A stretch of DNA of 64,000 nucleotides from Palsa-343 sp036269135 (GTDB taxonomy: Bacteria > Acidobacteriota > Terriglobia > Terriglobales > Acidobacteriaceae). How positions within the stretch are numbered: position 1 is the stretch's first letter; every line of letters begins with the position of its first letter. A program made the translations under genes and the position numbers. Below the pieces are notes generated by a model that searched no databases, had not been told where the DNA came from, and worked only from the letters and a program-made list of their open reading frames with translations. The DNA lies in contig DATASQ010000003.1 of assembly GCA_036269135.1 (NCBI GenBank), forward strand, positions 44,712-108,711, written 5' to 3'. Below are positions 17,134-26,542 of this stretch, in pieces.

Positions 17134-18729
17134 GTGAGCATCGTCGCAGGTGTGGATTTCGGAACGCAGAGCGTCCGCGTGTCGCTGTTCAGCAGTGACG
17201 CCGGGCGGATCGGCTCGGGAGTGGCGGACTATCCCGTGATTCGCTCCGCGCAGGATCCCACTCAGGCGACCCAGAGCCACGTTGCGCAAATGGAGGCCTT
17301 CGAGCGCGCGGTTCGCGGCGCGCTCGAGGCTGCCGGCGTGAACGGTCAGGACGTTCGCGCGCTCGCAGTCGACACCACGGGCTCCAGCGTGATTCCTGTC
17401 GACGATCGCCTCCAGCCGCTTGATGACTATGCACTCTGGTGCGATCACCGGGCCTGGCACGAAGCACAGGAGATCACGGAGAAGGCCCACGCCCAGGGTC
17501 TGGAGGCTATCGACTGGTGTGGCGGAGCCTATTCGTCGGAGTGGGGATTCGCCAAGCTGCTGTACTGGCTGCGCCACAATCCCGGGAAGCGCGATCGCCT
17601 GGCAACCGCGCTCGAGAATTGCGACATGGTGGTGGCGACTCTTTGCGGCATCACGTCGGTTGCGGAGCTGTCGCGCAGCGTTTGCGCGATGGGTCACAAG
17701 TGGATGTGGAATCCGAAGTGGGATGGTCTTCCGTCTGAAGAGTTTCTGGCTTCCGTTGATCCGTTGTTACGGGGGATGCGGGCCAAACTGGCGGGAAAAT
17801 ACGTAACGGCGGATCACATCGCCGGGGGACTCAGCGAGGAGTGGGCCGAGCGGCTGGGCCTGCGTCCCGGGATTCCGATTCCCGTCGGAGCGCTGGATGC
17901 GCACTGGGATGCCGTTGGAGCCAACATTCGCCTGGGTGATGTGACTAACGTGATCGGAACCTCCACCTGCATCATCGGCGTCAGCGCAGAAACCAACCTG
18001 GTTCCTGGAGTCTGCGGTGTAGTTCCCGGCTCAGTGCTGCCTGGATACACCGGGATCGAAGCCGGCCTCTCCGCGGTCGGAGAGATGTTCGACGGCATTG
18101 CCCGTCGTGCCGGCGCCAGCCTGGCAGAGTTGACCGCAGCCCTTGAGTCGTACCGTGCCGGCCAGACCGGGCTTTTGCGCATGGCGTGGGATAACGGCGA
18201 CCGTACGATTCTGGTGAATCCAACTCTGGGGGGCGTCACGCTGGGTTGGAATCCTCTGCACACCGCGCAGGATGAGCTGTTCGCCGCGATCGAAGGCACT
18301 GCGCTGCACACGCGCATTATTCTCGAACGCATGGCTGAAAAGGGTTCTCCCGTCCATCGCGTGATTAACGGCGGAGGGATTCCCCGCAGGAACGCGGTAC
18401 TCAACCGCGTGTATGCTAATGCGCTCCGGCGGCCGGTGATGGTGCCCTCCGGCGATGTTACGAGCCTGGGATCGGCGATTTTCGCCTTCCTGGCCAGCGG
18501 GGATTTCAACTCGATTGAGGAGGCACAGGCGGCTCTCTGTCCTCCCAGCGTCGCGTTTGTACCCGATGAGAAAGAGTCAGCTGTTTACGACCAGCTGTAT
18601 CGGCTTTATCGGGATCTCTATTTCTCCCTGGGACAGCCGCAATCGCCGGCTGCCCGCATCGGTCACATTCTGCCGAGGCTGCGCGAGATCGCGGCTGAAA
18701 CGCATGCACTCCCCAGAGAGGCTCAATGA
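17134..18729 (+). CDS. FGGY carbohydrate kinase, ribulokinase (AraB)-like
   Basis: Phosphorylates a ketopentose or related sugar with ATP; 531 residues. The N-terminal half has GVDFGTQSVRVSLF and VDTTGSSVIPVD; the middle WCDHRAWHEAQEIT, GGAYSSEWGFAKLLYW and AMGHKWMWNPKWDGLP follow AraB closely; the C-terminal half has GALDAHWDAVG, VIGTSTCI, PGYTGIEAGLSAVGEMF and NGGGIPRRN. The start is GTG 17134, behind a G-rich stretch and 33 bp after the isomerase stop. Its TGA overlaps the ATG of the sugar porter (ATGA), so the two are translationally coupled. AraB-type enzymes accept D- and L-ribulose; the partner isomerase decides which is made here. Confidence 0.9.
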   Translation: MSIVAGVDFGTQSVRVSLFSSDAGRIGSGVADYPVIRSAQDPTQATQSHVAQMEAFERAVRGALEAAGVNGQDVRALAVDTTGSSVIPVDDRLQPLDDYALWCDHRAWHEAQEITEKAHAQGLEAIDWCGGAYSSEWGFAKLLYWLRHNPGKRDRLATALENCDMVVATLCGITSVAELSRSVCAMGHKWMWNPKWDGLPSEEFLASVDPLLRGMRAKLAGKYVTADHIAGGLSEEWAERLGLRPGIPIPVGALDAHWDAVGANIRLGDVTNVIGTSTCIIGVSAETNLVPGVCGVVPGSVLPGYTGIEAGLSAVGEMFDGIARRAGASLAELTAALESYRAGQTGLLRMAWDNGDRTILVNPTLGGVTLGWNPLHTAQDELFAAIEGTALHTRIILERMAEKGSPVHRVINGGGIPRRNAVLNRVYANALRRPVMVPSGDVTSLGSAIFAFLASGDFNSIEEAQAALCPPSVAFVPDEKESAVYDQLYRLYRDLYFSLGQPQSPAARIGHILPRLREIAAETHALPREAQ

Positions 18730-20054
18730 GCATTAACTCCCACGTCGTCAGGAGCACCGTTGTTGGCGCCTTAGGCGGGCTCCTGTTCGGCTTCGATACC
18801 GCAGTCATTTCCGGCACCACGCACGCTCTGACCGTACAGTATCAACTCACTCCCTTTCTGCTGGGCGTCACGGTTTTCAGTGCGCTTCTGGGCACCGTGG
18901 TTGCCGCCATGACCGCGGGCATTCCCGGCCAGCGTTTCGGCCGTCGCGACTCCCTTCGCGCTATGGCGCTCTTCTACGTGCTCTCAGCCGTGGGTTGCGC
19001 TCTTGCATGGAGCTGGACTTCGCTGATTGTCTTTCGGTTTATCGGCGGGCTGGGCATAGGCGGGTCCTCTGTGCTCGGGCCGATGTACATCGCTGAGATT
19101 GCCCCGGCCGACTGGCGCGGCCGGCTGGTGGGCTTCTTTCAGACCAATGTTGTCATCGGCATTCTGCTTGCCTATATGTCTAACTTCCTGATCGCCACGA
19201 TGCACCTGGGGCATCATGAATGGCGATGGCAGCTGGGCGTCTCAGCCCTCCCGGCCATTTTATTTTTTGCCACCCTCTTTGGCATCCCGCGCAGCCCGCG
19301 CTGGCTGGTTATGCAGAAGGAGCTGCCGGAGGCGCTCCATGTGCTGCGGCTCACGGGCGCCGAGAACCCCGAGCAGGAACTGGAGGAGATCGTCGCTTCC
19401 GTCCACCTGGAGCGCGCCGCCTCAGCCTATCCGCTCTTCTCGCGCCAGTATGCCAAACCGATCTTCCTGGCGCTGACGATGGGGATGTTCTGCCAGCTCT
19501 CCGGCATCAACGCCATCCTTTATTATCTGAACGACATTTTTGCCCTGGCTGGCATAACCGGAGTGTCGGGAGATATCCAGGCTGTCGCCGTGGGAGCGAC
19601 GAATCTGGTCGGGACCTTGTTTGCCATGTCGATAATCGACAAAGTCGGCCGAAGAAAGCTGCTGCTCACGGGTACCGCGGGACTGGTCGTGTGTCTGGCC
19701 GCCATCGCCGCTATTTTCATCACGCACAAGCACATGGCCTGGCTGGTCTGGTTCCTGATGGCCTATATCGCGTGCTTCGCAATTTCGCAGGGCGCCGTGA
19801 TCTGGGTTTATGTAAGCGAAGTGTTTCCGAACCGCGTACGTTCGAAAGGGCAAAGCGTCGGAAGCTCCGCGCACTGGGTGACGAACGCCGTCATTTCTCT
19901 GGTATTTCCGGTCATGGCGATGTCTTCCGGCGCATTCCCTTTCATCTTCTTCGCGCTCATGATGGTTGTGGATTTGTTCATCGTGGGTTTTATCTACCCG
20001 GAGACCACCGGCATTTCTCTCGAGCAGATGCAGCATCGCATGGGAATTGAATAA
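18726..20054 (+). CDS. MFS sugar porter (XylE/AraE-like)
   Basis: Inner-membrane proton/sugar symporter of 442 residues with about 12 membrane segments. Sugar-porter signatures are present in order: GGLLFGFDTAVISG, GQRFGRRDSLR, GGLGIGGSSVLGPMYIAEIA, PRSPRWLV, QLSGINAILYYLND, DKVGRRKLLLTG, WVYVSEVFPNRVRSKGQS and PETTGISLEQM. It starts inside the kinase stop codon. Expected to import the monosaccharide released by the secreted glycosidases encoded downstream. Confidence 0.94.
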   Translation: MSINSHVVRSTVVGALGGLLFGFDTAVISGTTHALTVQYQLTPFLLGVTVFSALLGTVVAAMTAGIPGQRFGRRDSLRAMALFYVLSAVGCALAWSWTSLIVFRFIGGLGIGGSSVLGPMYIAEIAPADWRGRLVGFFQTNVVIGILLAYMSNFLIATMHLGHHEWRWQLGVSALPAILFFATLFGIPRSPRWLVMQKELPEALHVLRLTGAENPEQELEEIVASVHLERAASAYPLFSRQYAKPIFLALTMGMFCQLSGINAILYYLNDIFALAGITGVSGDIQAVAVGATNLVGTLFAMSIIDKVGRRKLLLTGTAGLVVCLAAIAAIFITHKHMAWLVWFLMAYIACFAISQGAVIWVYVSEVFPNRVRSKGQSVGSSAHWVTNAVISLVFPVMAMSSGAFPFIFFALMMVVDLFIVGFIYPETTGISLEQMQHRMGIE

Positions 20055-20074
20055 CAACAATAAGAGGACTGAGC

Positions 20075-21232
20075 ATGAGACAAAACACGATGCAAACCAT
20101 TCTGTCGATCGCGGGGCTGTCGATCCTGCTGTCATCGGCGCTGACGGTGCAGGCGCAGAGTCCGTCGTGGCAGCCCGATCTGACGCAACAGCAGACCTAT
20201 ACGGTTCATCGCGCTTCCAGCGCCGATCCCACGGGTGCGAACCACGACTTTCGCACCGTCGCTCCCGGAGATACCTTCACCGTGCTCGATACCGACGGGC
20301 CAGGAACCATTGCTCATATCTGGTTCACGATTGCCGATCAGGAGCCTTACCACCTGAAGCGCATCGTTCTGCGCATGTCCTGGGACGGGGAAAGTACCCC
20401 GAGCGTGGAAACGCCGATTGGCGACTTCTTCGGTCTGGGCCTCGGTATCTATCACAGCTGGCATTCCGAGTTGATTTCTGTAGGGAACGACAACAGCCTG
20501 AACTGTTTCTTCCCCATGCCGTTCGCCCAACATGCGCGCATCACGGTGACCAACGAAGGCGAGGAGCCGATCGAATCGCTCTATTACAACATCGACTACC
20601 GCACCTACTCGCATCCTCTGGCGCCCGGCACCTTATATTTCCACGCGCAATACCGCCAGGCACAGCCCAATCATGGCTGGACAAATAAGTGGAAAACCAA
20701 TGGGGACGCGATCGTCAACGACAAGACCAACCTCGACGGCAAGGATAACTATGTCTGGATGGACGCGAAAGGTCACGGTCAGTTTGTGGGTGTGACCATG
20801 TCGGTTCTGCAGAACCAGGACATGTGGTGGGGCGAGGGCGATGACATGTTCTTCATCGATGGCGCCGAAAAGCCAACCATTACGGGTACCGGTTCAGAAG
20901 ACTACTTCCTCGGCGCGTGGGATTTCGGCGGCAAGCCCTTTTCCTATCCACTCTACGGCGCTCCCATTGTTGGTGACGAGCTGGCCGGCAGCCGTTCCAG
21001 CGTCTATCGCTTCCACCTCGATCAACCCATCCCGTTCCAGAAGTCTTTCAAGGCGACTATTGAGCATGGAAATGCCAACGCCCGGTCGGATAACTTCTAC
21101 TCCGTGGCCTACTGGTATCAGGCCGAACCGCATGCGCCGTTCCCGCCGCTGCCGCCGGTGGCGCAGCGCCTGCCTGCGCTGCAACCGACGGGCGGTCCGG
21201 GAAACGACGTGCCGGGTCCTTCCGACCGATAG
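20075..21232 (+). CDS. Secreted DUF2961 protein, glycoside hydrolase family 172
   Basis: 385 residues with a signal peptide (SIAGLSILLSSALTVQAQ). DUF2961 is now family GH172; described members act on alpha-D-arabinofuranosides (mycobacterial D-arabinan) or alpha-D-fructofuranosides. The family core is visible: TDGPGTIAHIWFTIADQEPY, METPIGDFFG-type segment, a Trp-rich middle, GTGSEDYF with the likely catalytic Glu, and YRFHLDQPIPF followed by a further acidic stretch. ATG 20075 has AAGAGG upstream. It follows the sugar porter by 20 bp in the same operon. Specificity cannot be read from sequence; the neighbouring isomerase and kinase favour a D-arabinofuranosidase, but a fructofuranosidase role remains possible. 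Confidence 0.88.
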   Translation: MRQNTMQTILSIAGLSILLSSALTVQAQSPSWQPDLTQQQTYTVHRASSADPTGANHDFRTVAPGDTFTVLDTDGPGTIAHIWFTIADQEPYHLKRIVLRMSWDGESTPSVETPIGDFFGLGLGIYHSWHSELISVGNDNSLNCFFPMPFAQHARITVTNEGEEPIESLYYNIDYRTYSHPLAPGTLYFHAQYRQAQPNHGWTNKWKTNGDAIVNDKTNLDGKDNYVWMDAKGHGQFVGVTMSVLQNQDMWWGEGDDMFFIDGAEKPTITGTGSEDYFLGAWDFGGKPFSYPLYGAPIVGDELAGSRSSVYRFHLDQPIPFQKSFKATIEHGNANARSDNFYSVAYWYQAEPHAPFPPLPPVAQRLPALQPTGGPGNDVPGPSDR

Positions 21233-21272
21233 ACAAAAACGGTCAACGACTCAACCGGAGGCGCACACGCAG

Positions 21273-23693
21273 ATGCATGCAGGTGGCTGGCGATCGATCA
21301 CGAGCAGCGAGAGACGTACGGATCTTCTCGGACGGCGTCCTCTGCTGCGATTGATCGCCTTTGCCTGTCTGATGGGCGGAGGCGTGTGCGCGTGGGGAGC
21401 GACAACGCTGCTGGTTCCCGGCGGCAAGCTGCGGATTGAGGTCGAGACCGGTGATGCATCCGCGGAATCTATCTTCGTCCTGGATAAGGGACAATGGATG
21501 CCGGCCCTTCACGCGAGTCCTTCCCCTGTGCGTGTTGTTACCCGGCACGGCGACGCAAAGGGCGCCTTGTGCAGGATCGAGACGGCGGGTCAGGTCAGCG
21601 ACGGGATCGTGGTCAAGGGCGCCTGCGACGCCGGCTCCTTCGAGCAGCGAATTTCTACCACCGGCGAACCGGACGTGTTTGCCGTGCAGATGAAGTTCCT
21701 GCCGAAGGCCGCTGCCGACCTCGTTTCGGTCGAGGACCGCTATGACTTTGCTCCCGGGAGACGGGCGGCCGAAGCGCCGAATGGCCCCGTGGACCTGGTC
21801 TGGAGCCAGAACATCAAGAATGAGAAAGACGGCGACATCCCCAACGCCGGTTTCAAGTCACCGGTGGTGATGCTGCAGCAGGGAAGCGTCTTCACCGCGC
21901 TCATGCCGAGTCTCAGCGATCGGGTGGTGGCGCCGCTCGCGCTCGACCTTGATGTGACTTCCGATAAGCTGCCATGGCTTTCCTTTGGCGCGATGAACTC
22001 CCAGCCCTACGGACACAGCTATTTCCGCAGGGATCTGAACGGCGGCCCCAAGATCATCGAGACTGCCGGAGAGAACGGCGTGCCGCAGGCTTTCGTCGAA
22101 TATAGCTACTTCCTCGTGGCGTCGATTCAACCGCCAAAGCTCGGTTATCGCCGCGCGGTGCGCCTGCTCTGGAAAGAGGAAGGTCAGAAGGAACTGCTGC
22201 AATCGCCAGATCTGCAGCGAAATGTTCTGCGTCCTCAGCTGGTCACTTTTCAGGACTGGGCGAAAGATACCTGGATCCGCTACGCAAACAAGGTGTATCT
22301 CAGCTTCCCTTGCGGTGGCCGCGATTGTGGAACCCTGGCCAGTTACAGAAATCCATGGGGGATATGGGACAAGCCCGCACCCGACGCCTGGTTTAACTCC
22401 TGGTTCCAGACCCTGCGCACCGCCTATGGATGGTACTTGTACGGAAAGCAGACCAAGGATACGGGCATCGAGCGCAAGGCGAACTCCATCCTCAACCTGA
22501 TCCTCACCAGTCCTCGGGATGGCGGCGCTTTCTCGACCATTTATCTGGTCAACGACAAGCGATGGATTCGATCCGACGGATGGGCTGGTTATGCCGATGA
22601 CTACCACACCTTCGACATGTCCTGGACCGCTTACTGGATGCTGCGGTGGATCGAAGATCTCGAGCCGGAGAGGAAGGCGGAAGTGCTCCAGTTCGTTCGA
22701 CCTTATGGAGACTTCCTGCTTCAACAGCAGCTCGCGAGCGGTGTCATTCCCTCCTGGTACAGCCAGAATCTCGTGCCGCGCGAGCAGTTCCGCGATTTCA
22801 ACGCGGAGACGGCCGGCTCCGCGCTCTTCCTCGCCGAATTGTCCGGGGTCACCGGCGATCAGAGATATCTGTCGGCGGCGGAAAAAGCGATGGCGTTTGT
22901 AACTCGGGAGGTAATTCCACGCCAGCGATGGTTCGACTTCGAAACCTTTCTTTCCTGCGCGCGCAAGCCGTACTCGTTTTACGATCCATGGACCGCGCAG
23001 TTTCCGCAGAATAATCTGTCTCAGACTCAGGCCGCTGCGGCGTGGCTGCGGATCTATCAGTTAACGCATCGCCCCGAGGATCTGGAAGCTGGAACCCGCG
23101 TGCTCGACTATCTGCTACTGACGCAACAGATCTGGAACAATCCGGCTTTGTCTCCGAAGCTGGTCGGCGGATTCACGACACAAAACACCGATGCTGAGTG
23201 GAGCGACGCACGCGAATCCTACGACGCGGCACTCCTTTGGAATTACTACCGCGCAACGGGTAGCCAGGAATATCTCGAGCGAGCGGTCGCAGCCGCGCGC
23301 TCTACTTTTGCGGTGGCCCCGTGGGAGAACTGGGCGCACACGGGATATAAGGACGAATCGGGAGCCATGACCGGGTTTCACTGGGGCCCGGGCAGCGGCA
23401 TGACCAGCGTGCAGATCATGTCCGCTGCCATGGGGGACGTCCTCATCGATCTGCGACACGACGCGGGTGCCTGCCTGAATGCCTGTTCGCTGCGTAATCT
23501 CAGGATCAGCGCAGCGGGGAGAGGCACGGTGATCGCTTTCGATCTCACCACCATCCCGGCGGAGCGCACGCTTCACTTGAAATTCGACGGACTGCGCGCT
23601 GGCGAACAATATCGGGTCGTGTGGAACGGCAATCCGGGCGCGTGGGTTGCAGGCAACCGCCTGCGGCGCGACGGATACGTCCTTCACTTCTAA
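21273..23693 (+). CDS. Large secreted protein, likely (alpha/alpha)6-barrel glycosidase or lyase
   Basis: 806 residues from ATG 21273, chosen because GGAGG lies at 21257-21261 and the hydrophobic segment LIAFACLMGGGVCAWGA then falls in an N-terminal signal position; the open frame back to 20841 only overlaps GH172. The first about 270 residues look beta-rich. From about 310 a helical repeat region rich in aromatic residues begins (WFNSWFQTLRTAYGWYLYG; GWAGYADDYHTFDMSWTAYW; FNAETAGSALFLAELSGVTG; WSDARESYDAALLWNYYRAT), typical of six-hairpin glycosidases and lyases. I cannot name the family. The acidic residues in DDYH and DAR are candidate catalytic groups. Its place after GH172 suggests it attacks the same glycan. 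Confidence 0.7.
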   Translation: MHAGGWRSITSSERRTDLLGRRPLLRLIAFACLMGGGVCAWGATTLLVPGGKLRIEVETGDASAESIFVLDKGQWMPALHASPSPVRVVTRHGDAKGALCRIETAGQVSDGIVVKGACDAGSFEQRISTTGEPDVFAVQMKFLPKAAADLVSVEDRYDFAPGRRAAEAPNGPVDLVWSQNIKNEKDGDIPNAGFKSPVVMLQQGSVFTALMPSLSDRVVAPLALDLDVTSDKLPWLSFGAMNSQPYGHSYFRRDLNGGPKIIETAGENGVPQAFVEYSYFLVASIQPPKLGYRRAVRLLWKEEGQKELLQSPDLQRNVLRPQLVTFQDWAKDTWIRYANKVYLSFPCGGRDCGTLASYRNPWGIWDKPAPDAWFNSWFQTLRTAYGWYLYGKQTKDTGIERKANSILNLILTSPRDGGAFSTIYLVNDKRWIRSDGWAGYADDYHTFDMSWTAYWMLRWIEDLEPERKAEVLQFVRPYGDFLLQQQLASGVIPSWYSQNLVPREQFRDFNAETAGSALFLAELSGVTGDQRYLSAAEKAMAFVTREVIPRQRWFDFETFLSCARKPYSFYDPWTAQFPQNNLSQTQAAAAWLRIYQLTHRPEDLEAGTRVLDYLLLTQQIWNNPALSPKLVGGFTTQNTDAEWSDARESYDAALLWNYYRATGSQEYLERAVAAARSTFAVAPWENWAHTGYKDESGAMTGFHWGPGSGMTSVQIMSAAMGDVLIDLRHDAGACLNACSLRNLRISAAGRGTVIAFDLTTIPAERTLHLKFDGLRAGEQYRVVWNGNPGAWVAGNRLRRDGYVLHF

Positions 23694-23766
23694 CCATACT
23701 CAGGTGGCGGCCACTCCAGGGCCGCGCCCCATGATCGTTCAATGCAATCCAGGAAAAGGGGAAACG

Positions 23767-24924
23767 GTGAACTTGCTGAGGAAGAGAATTAGTGATCTTT
23801 GGTCGATTAGTGAGATAGCGGGCCGTCCCATAATCCATTGTGTGCGGATCTTCCTGCCTGGGATCGCTGCCGCGTTCATCCTGATGCCGATGGCCTTCTG
23901 TGCCCAGAAAGTTGTGGACCCATCTCCATCCTCGGTGTGGATTCGACCGCAGCATCCCGGTGACCCGCTGATTTGGGGGCGGAGGGACGGAATCGTCTTC
24001 GGCCTGCCGTCGACGGGCGGTCTTGGCGGCCCGCGTGGGCTGATCCGCGTCGGCATCGTCTCGCCGGAGACCGATAAGCCGGCGCTCCTCAATTTCGTCG
24101 CGATTGAGCCGGTGATCGCAGGTCCGGGCAGCCGGTTTGGCCGCATGGCGTTCAGCGAACTGGAAGAGAGCCAGCTCGATCCGGGGAAGCGCGGTAAGCG
24201 GCTGTGGGTTGGCGATAACCAGGTGGCCGGCACTCTGGAGACGCTGCACGCCGGGCATAATACTGTGGAACGGCTCTCAGTCCCCATCGATGTCGAACGT
24301 TTCTCCGCCAATGGCGCGCACGTGCATCTGATTGCGTCGGTCGACAGCGACCACCCGGACGAACTGCGGCTCAGCGTCTTCCAGTCGCCCGACAGCCCGC
24401 CGCTCGAAGAACTCACCGTCACCGCGACCATGGGTAACTATGAGCGCCTGCGCCAACTCTGGCTTAGTGGTCATAATATCAGCAGCCTGAGCCTGTATGC
24501 CTCCTATCAGGGCGATGCGTTTGCGGAGCACGAGAATTATCCGTCCGATGAGATGCTGCGCACGGCAGACGGCGACGCGATCGTGCTCGCCACTGCGAAT
24601 GAGGCTTCTCCCGCCAGCGCATCCAGCCATGCCGCTCCTCACTGGCATTATGCGTTCCCCATGCGGCTGACGCAGTACTGGCGCGTTCCGGCTTACGATA
24701 TCCAGCCCGACCTGCGAGTGCGGGTCAACGGGCGCCGAGTGTACTGGGCCTCGCACGATCCGGTGCCAGGCGGCCCTGCATTTGAGAATTTCGAAGTTAG
24801 ACAAAGATATAAGGAGGGCCAGACCTTCATCTTTGGGGTTACTCCCAAAGAGCCGTGGCAATTTACCCCTCCTATCCCTGCGCTAAGCCAGAGTCACGGC
24901 GAAGATGCGGGTTCTTCTCGCTGA
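23767..24924 (+). CDS. Secreted protein of unknown function in the glycan locus
   Basis: 385 residues from GTG 23767, preceded by AGGAAAAGGGG at the right distance; the upstream ATG 23731 lacks such a site. A hydrophobic export signal (FLPGIAAAFILMPMAFCAQ) is followed by a mostly beta-rich protein with IWGRRDGIVFGLPSTGGLGGPRG near its start, which may be a binding or structural motif. I do not recognise a family. It is the last gene of the LacI-controlled operon (74 bp after the previous stop) and converges with the TPR gene 20 bp beyond. A carbohydrate-binding or esterase role would fit, but nothing in the sequence shows catalysis. Confidence 0.65.
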   Translation: MNLLRKRISDLWSISEIAGRPIIHCVRIFLPGIAAAFILMPMAFCAQKVVDPSPSSVWIRPQHPGDPLIWGRRDGIVFGLPSTGGLGGPRGLIRVGIVSPETDKPALLNFVAIEPVIAGPGSRFGRMAFSELEESQLDPGKRGKRLWVGDNQVAGTLETLHAGHNTVERLSVPIDVERFSANGAHVHLIASVDSDHPDELRLSVFQSPDSPPLEELTVTATMGNYERLRQLWLSGHNISSLSLYASYQGDAFAEHENYPSDEMLRTADGDAIVLATANEASPASASSHAAPHWHYAFPMRLTQYWRVPAYDIQPDLRVRVNGRRVYWASHDPVPGGPAFENFEVRQRYKEGQTFIFGVTPKEPWQFTPPIPALSQSHGEDAGSSR

Positions 24925-24944
24925 ATTCGATCTTCGGCGGCCGG

Positions 24945-26411
24945 TTATCTGGCCTGGGTATCGGTTTGGACCCGCGTGGCTCTCATTCCCTGCTGTAATC
25001 CCTTGCTCAGCACACTCTTGAGGTGCTCGATCACCTTTCCGGCCTCGTCATAGCGGTGCAGTTTGCGCAGGACCAGAAGCTCCTGGTTGAGGGCAGCCTG
25101 ATTGTCGGGGTCGACCGTGAGCGCCCGCTCAAAATGACCCAGGGCTCCGGTTGGATCATTCTCCTGTTCCAGGATTCTTCCCATCAAGACCTGCGCCTCC
25201 ACAGAATCAGGTCGCGAGCGAAGCGACAGGGCCAAATGCTTCTTCGCCAGCTCAAAAGCTGCCTGTCCAGGCTCCGCGCCGAGACGGATGAGCAGGTCGG
25301 CGTACAGATAGTTCGTCACGGCATCTTCAGGCGTGGTCTTTAGCTGGTTCAGCAGTAATTGCTTTTCCTTGTCGACCTGCTGGCGATCCGAATAGAGGAA
25401 GCTCATGGCGATCGCGCTGTGCGGTTGGTCGGGTTGAATACGGGCCGCCGCCTTGAAATCGGCTTCTGCCTTGTCGTACTGCCCCAGTTGTGCGTAGGCA
25501 ACGCCGCGAATCAGGTAGAGCGAGGCGGCCCTGGGAATTCTGGCAATTCCGGCGGTGGCCGCCTGCACGGAGCGTTGCTCCTGATAGTGGTCGAGACACA
25601 GAATCGACAGGTCCAGATAATTGGATTCCACTTTGGGGCTGATGCGAATTGCTTCTTCCAGGGTGCGAAAAGCATCGTCGGGCCGGTTGACCTGAACGTA
25701 GGCTGAAGCCAGCAGATTGAGCAATCCGGAATCCTGCACCGTTGCGAGGGGCGAGAGCAAAGCAACTGCCTGGTCCGGGTGGCGATTGCGGAGTTCCGCG
25801 ACCGCCAGGTTGTATTTCAGCTGAATATTGTCGGGATGCAGCGGCAATCCCTGAGAAAGCACCCGCTCCGCGTGGGCGAGCTGATCGGTTTTCAGCAGGC
25901 AGTCGGCAAACTCACCCAAAGCATTCGCCGACTGATAAACCGCCTCACCGCTGGCGGTGAAATAGCTAAGTGCTTCGTCACAGTTATGCGCTTCATAGGC
26001 AAGGGCGCCAGCCATTGCGTTCGCTGTTGGGTTTCCCGGCGCCAGCTGCAGCAATAGCTGGAGATAATGCATGGCTTTTGGATCGCCATGCGTATAGGCC
26101 GTCTGAGCTGCTCCTTCCAGGGCAGGGACGTATCGCCCGTCGACGCGCAGGGCGCGATCGAAACTCACGAGGCTTTCCCGGGTCTGCCCAAGACCTTCCA
26201 GAGCCAGGCCGCGCAGCGTCCAGAGAGAGGGATCCTGGGGATGCTCGCGGAGTAACGGCGCCAACGTCGCAACAGCTTTGGTGAATTGATGCGCCGAAAT
26301 ATCGGAGGCGGCCTGATGACGGATGACCGAATCGTCCTCGCCAAAGACTCGGAGCGTGATGAGACACATCAGCGCGAGGAAGAAACCCGCCGCTTTTCCC
26401 ATGCAGATCAT
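24945..26411 (-). CDS. Secreted TPR-repeat protein paired with second TonB receptor
   Basis: 488 residues from ATG 26411 (frame open to 26465). The shorter start puts a clean signal peptide first (MICMGKAAGFFLALMCLITLRVF). TPR repeats then fill the protein, for example PSLWTLRGLALEGLGQTRES, AASLYLIRGVAYAQLGQYDK and SVEAQVLMGRILEQENDPTG. It lies downstream of the TonB receptor at 26543 on the same strand, mirroring the receptor-TPR pair at 10172-15403. Role unknown; a periplasmic scaffold for the receptor is a reasonable inference. Confidence 0.82.
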   Translation of the reverse strand: MICMGKAAGFFLALMCLITLRVFGEDDSVIRHQAASDISAHQFTKAVATLAPLLREHPQDPSLWTLRGLALEGLGQTRESLVSFDRALRVDGRYVPALEGAAQTAYTHGDPKAMHYLQLLLQLAPGNPTANAMAGALAYEAHNCDEALSYFTASGEAVYQSANALGEFADCLLKTDQLAHAERVLSQGLPLHPDNIQLKYNLAVAELRNRHPDQAVALLSPLATVQDSGLLNLLASAYVQVNRPDDAFRTLEEAIRISPKVESNYLDLSILCLDHYQEQRSVQAATAGIARIPRAASLYLIRGVAYAQLGQYDKAEADFKAAARIQPDQPHSAIAMSFLYSDRQQVDKEKQLLLNQLKTTPEDAVTNYLYADLLIRLGAEPGQAAFELAKKHLALSLRSRPDSVEAQVLMGRILEQENDPTGALGHFERALTVDPDNQAALNQELLVLRKLHRYDEAGKVIEHLKSVLSKGLQQGMRATRVQTDTQAR

Positions 26412-26542
26412 CTTAGCCGACACGCTGCGGCTTACCCTGGAGAAGACGCTGAAGCGCAATCGCATCGATTCCTGACCGGAATGATTACCTCTGGCTCCAT
26501 GGTGGCTGAGTCTCGGGGCAGCAGGCGCCTGCGGGAAACGAC

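Noticed and set aside
20841..21272. Longer start for the 806-residue secreted protein
   Set aside because: The extension overlaps the GH172 gene in another frame, is Ser/Arg-rich and would bury the signal peptide.
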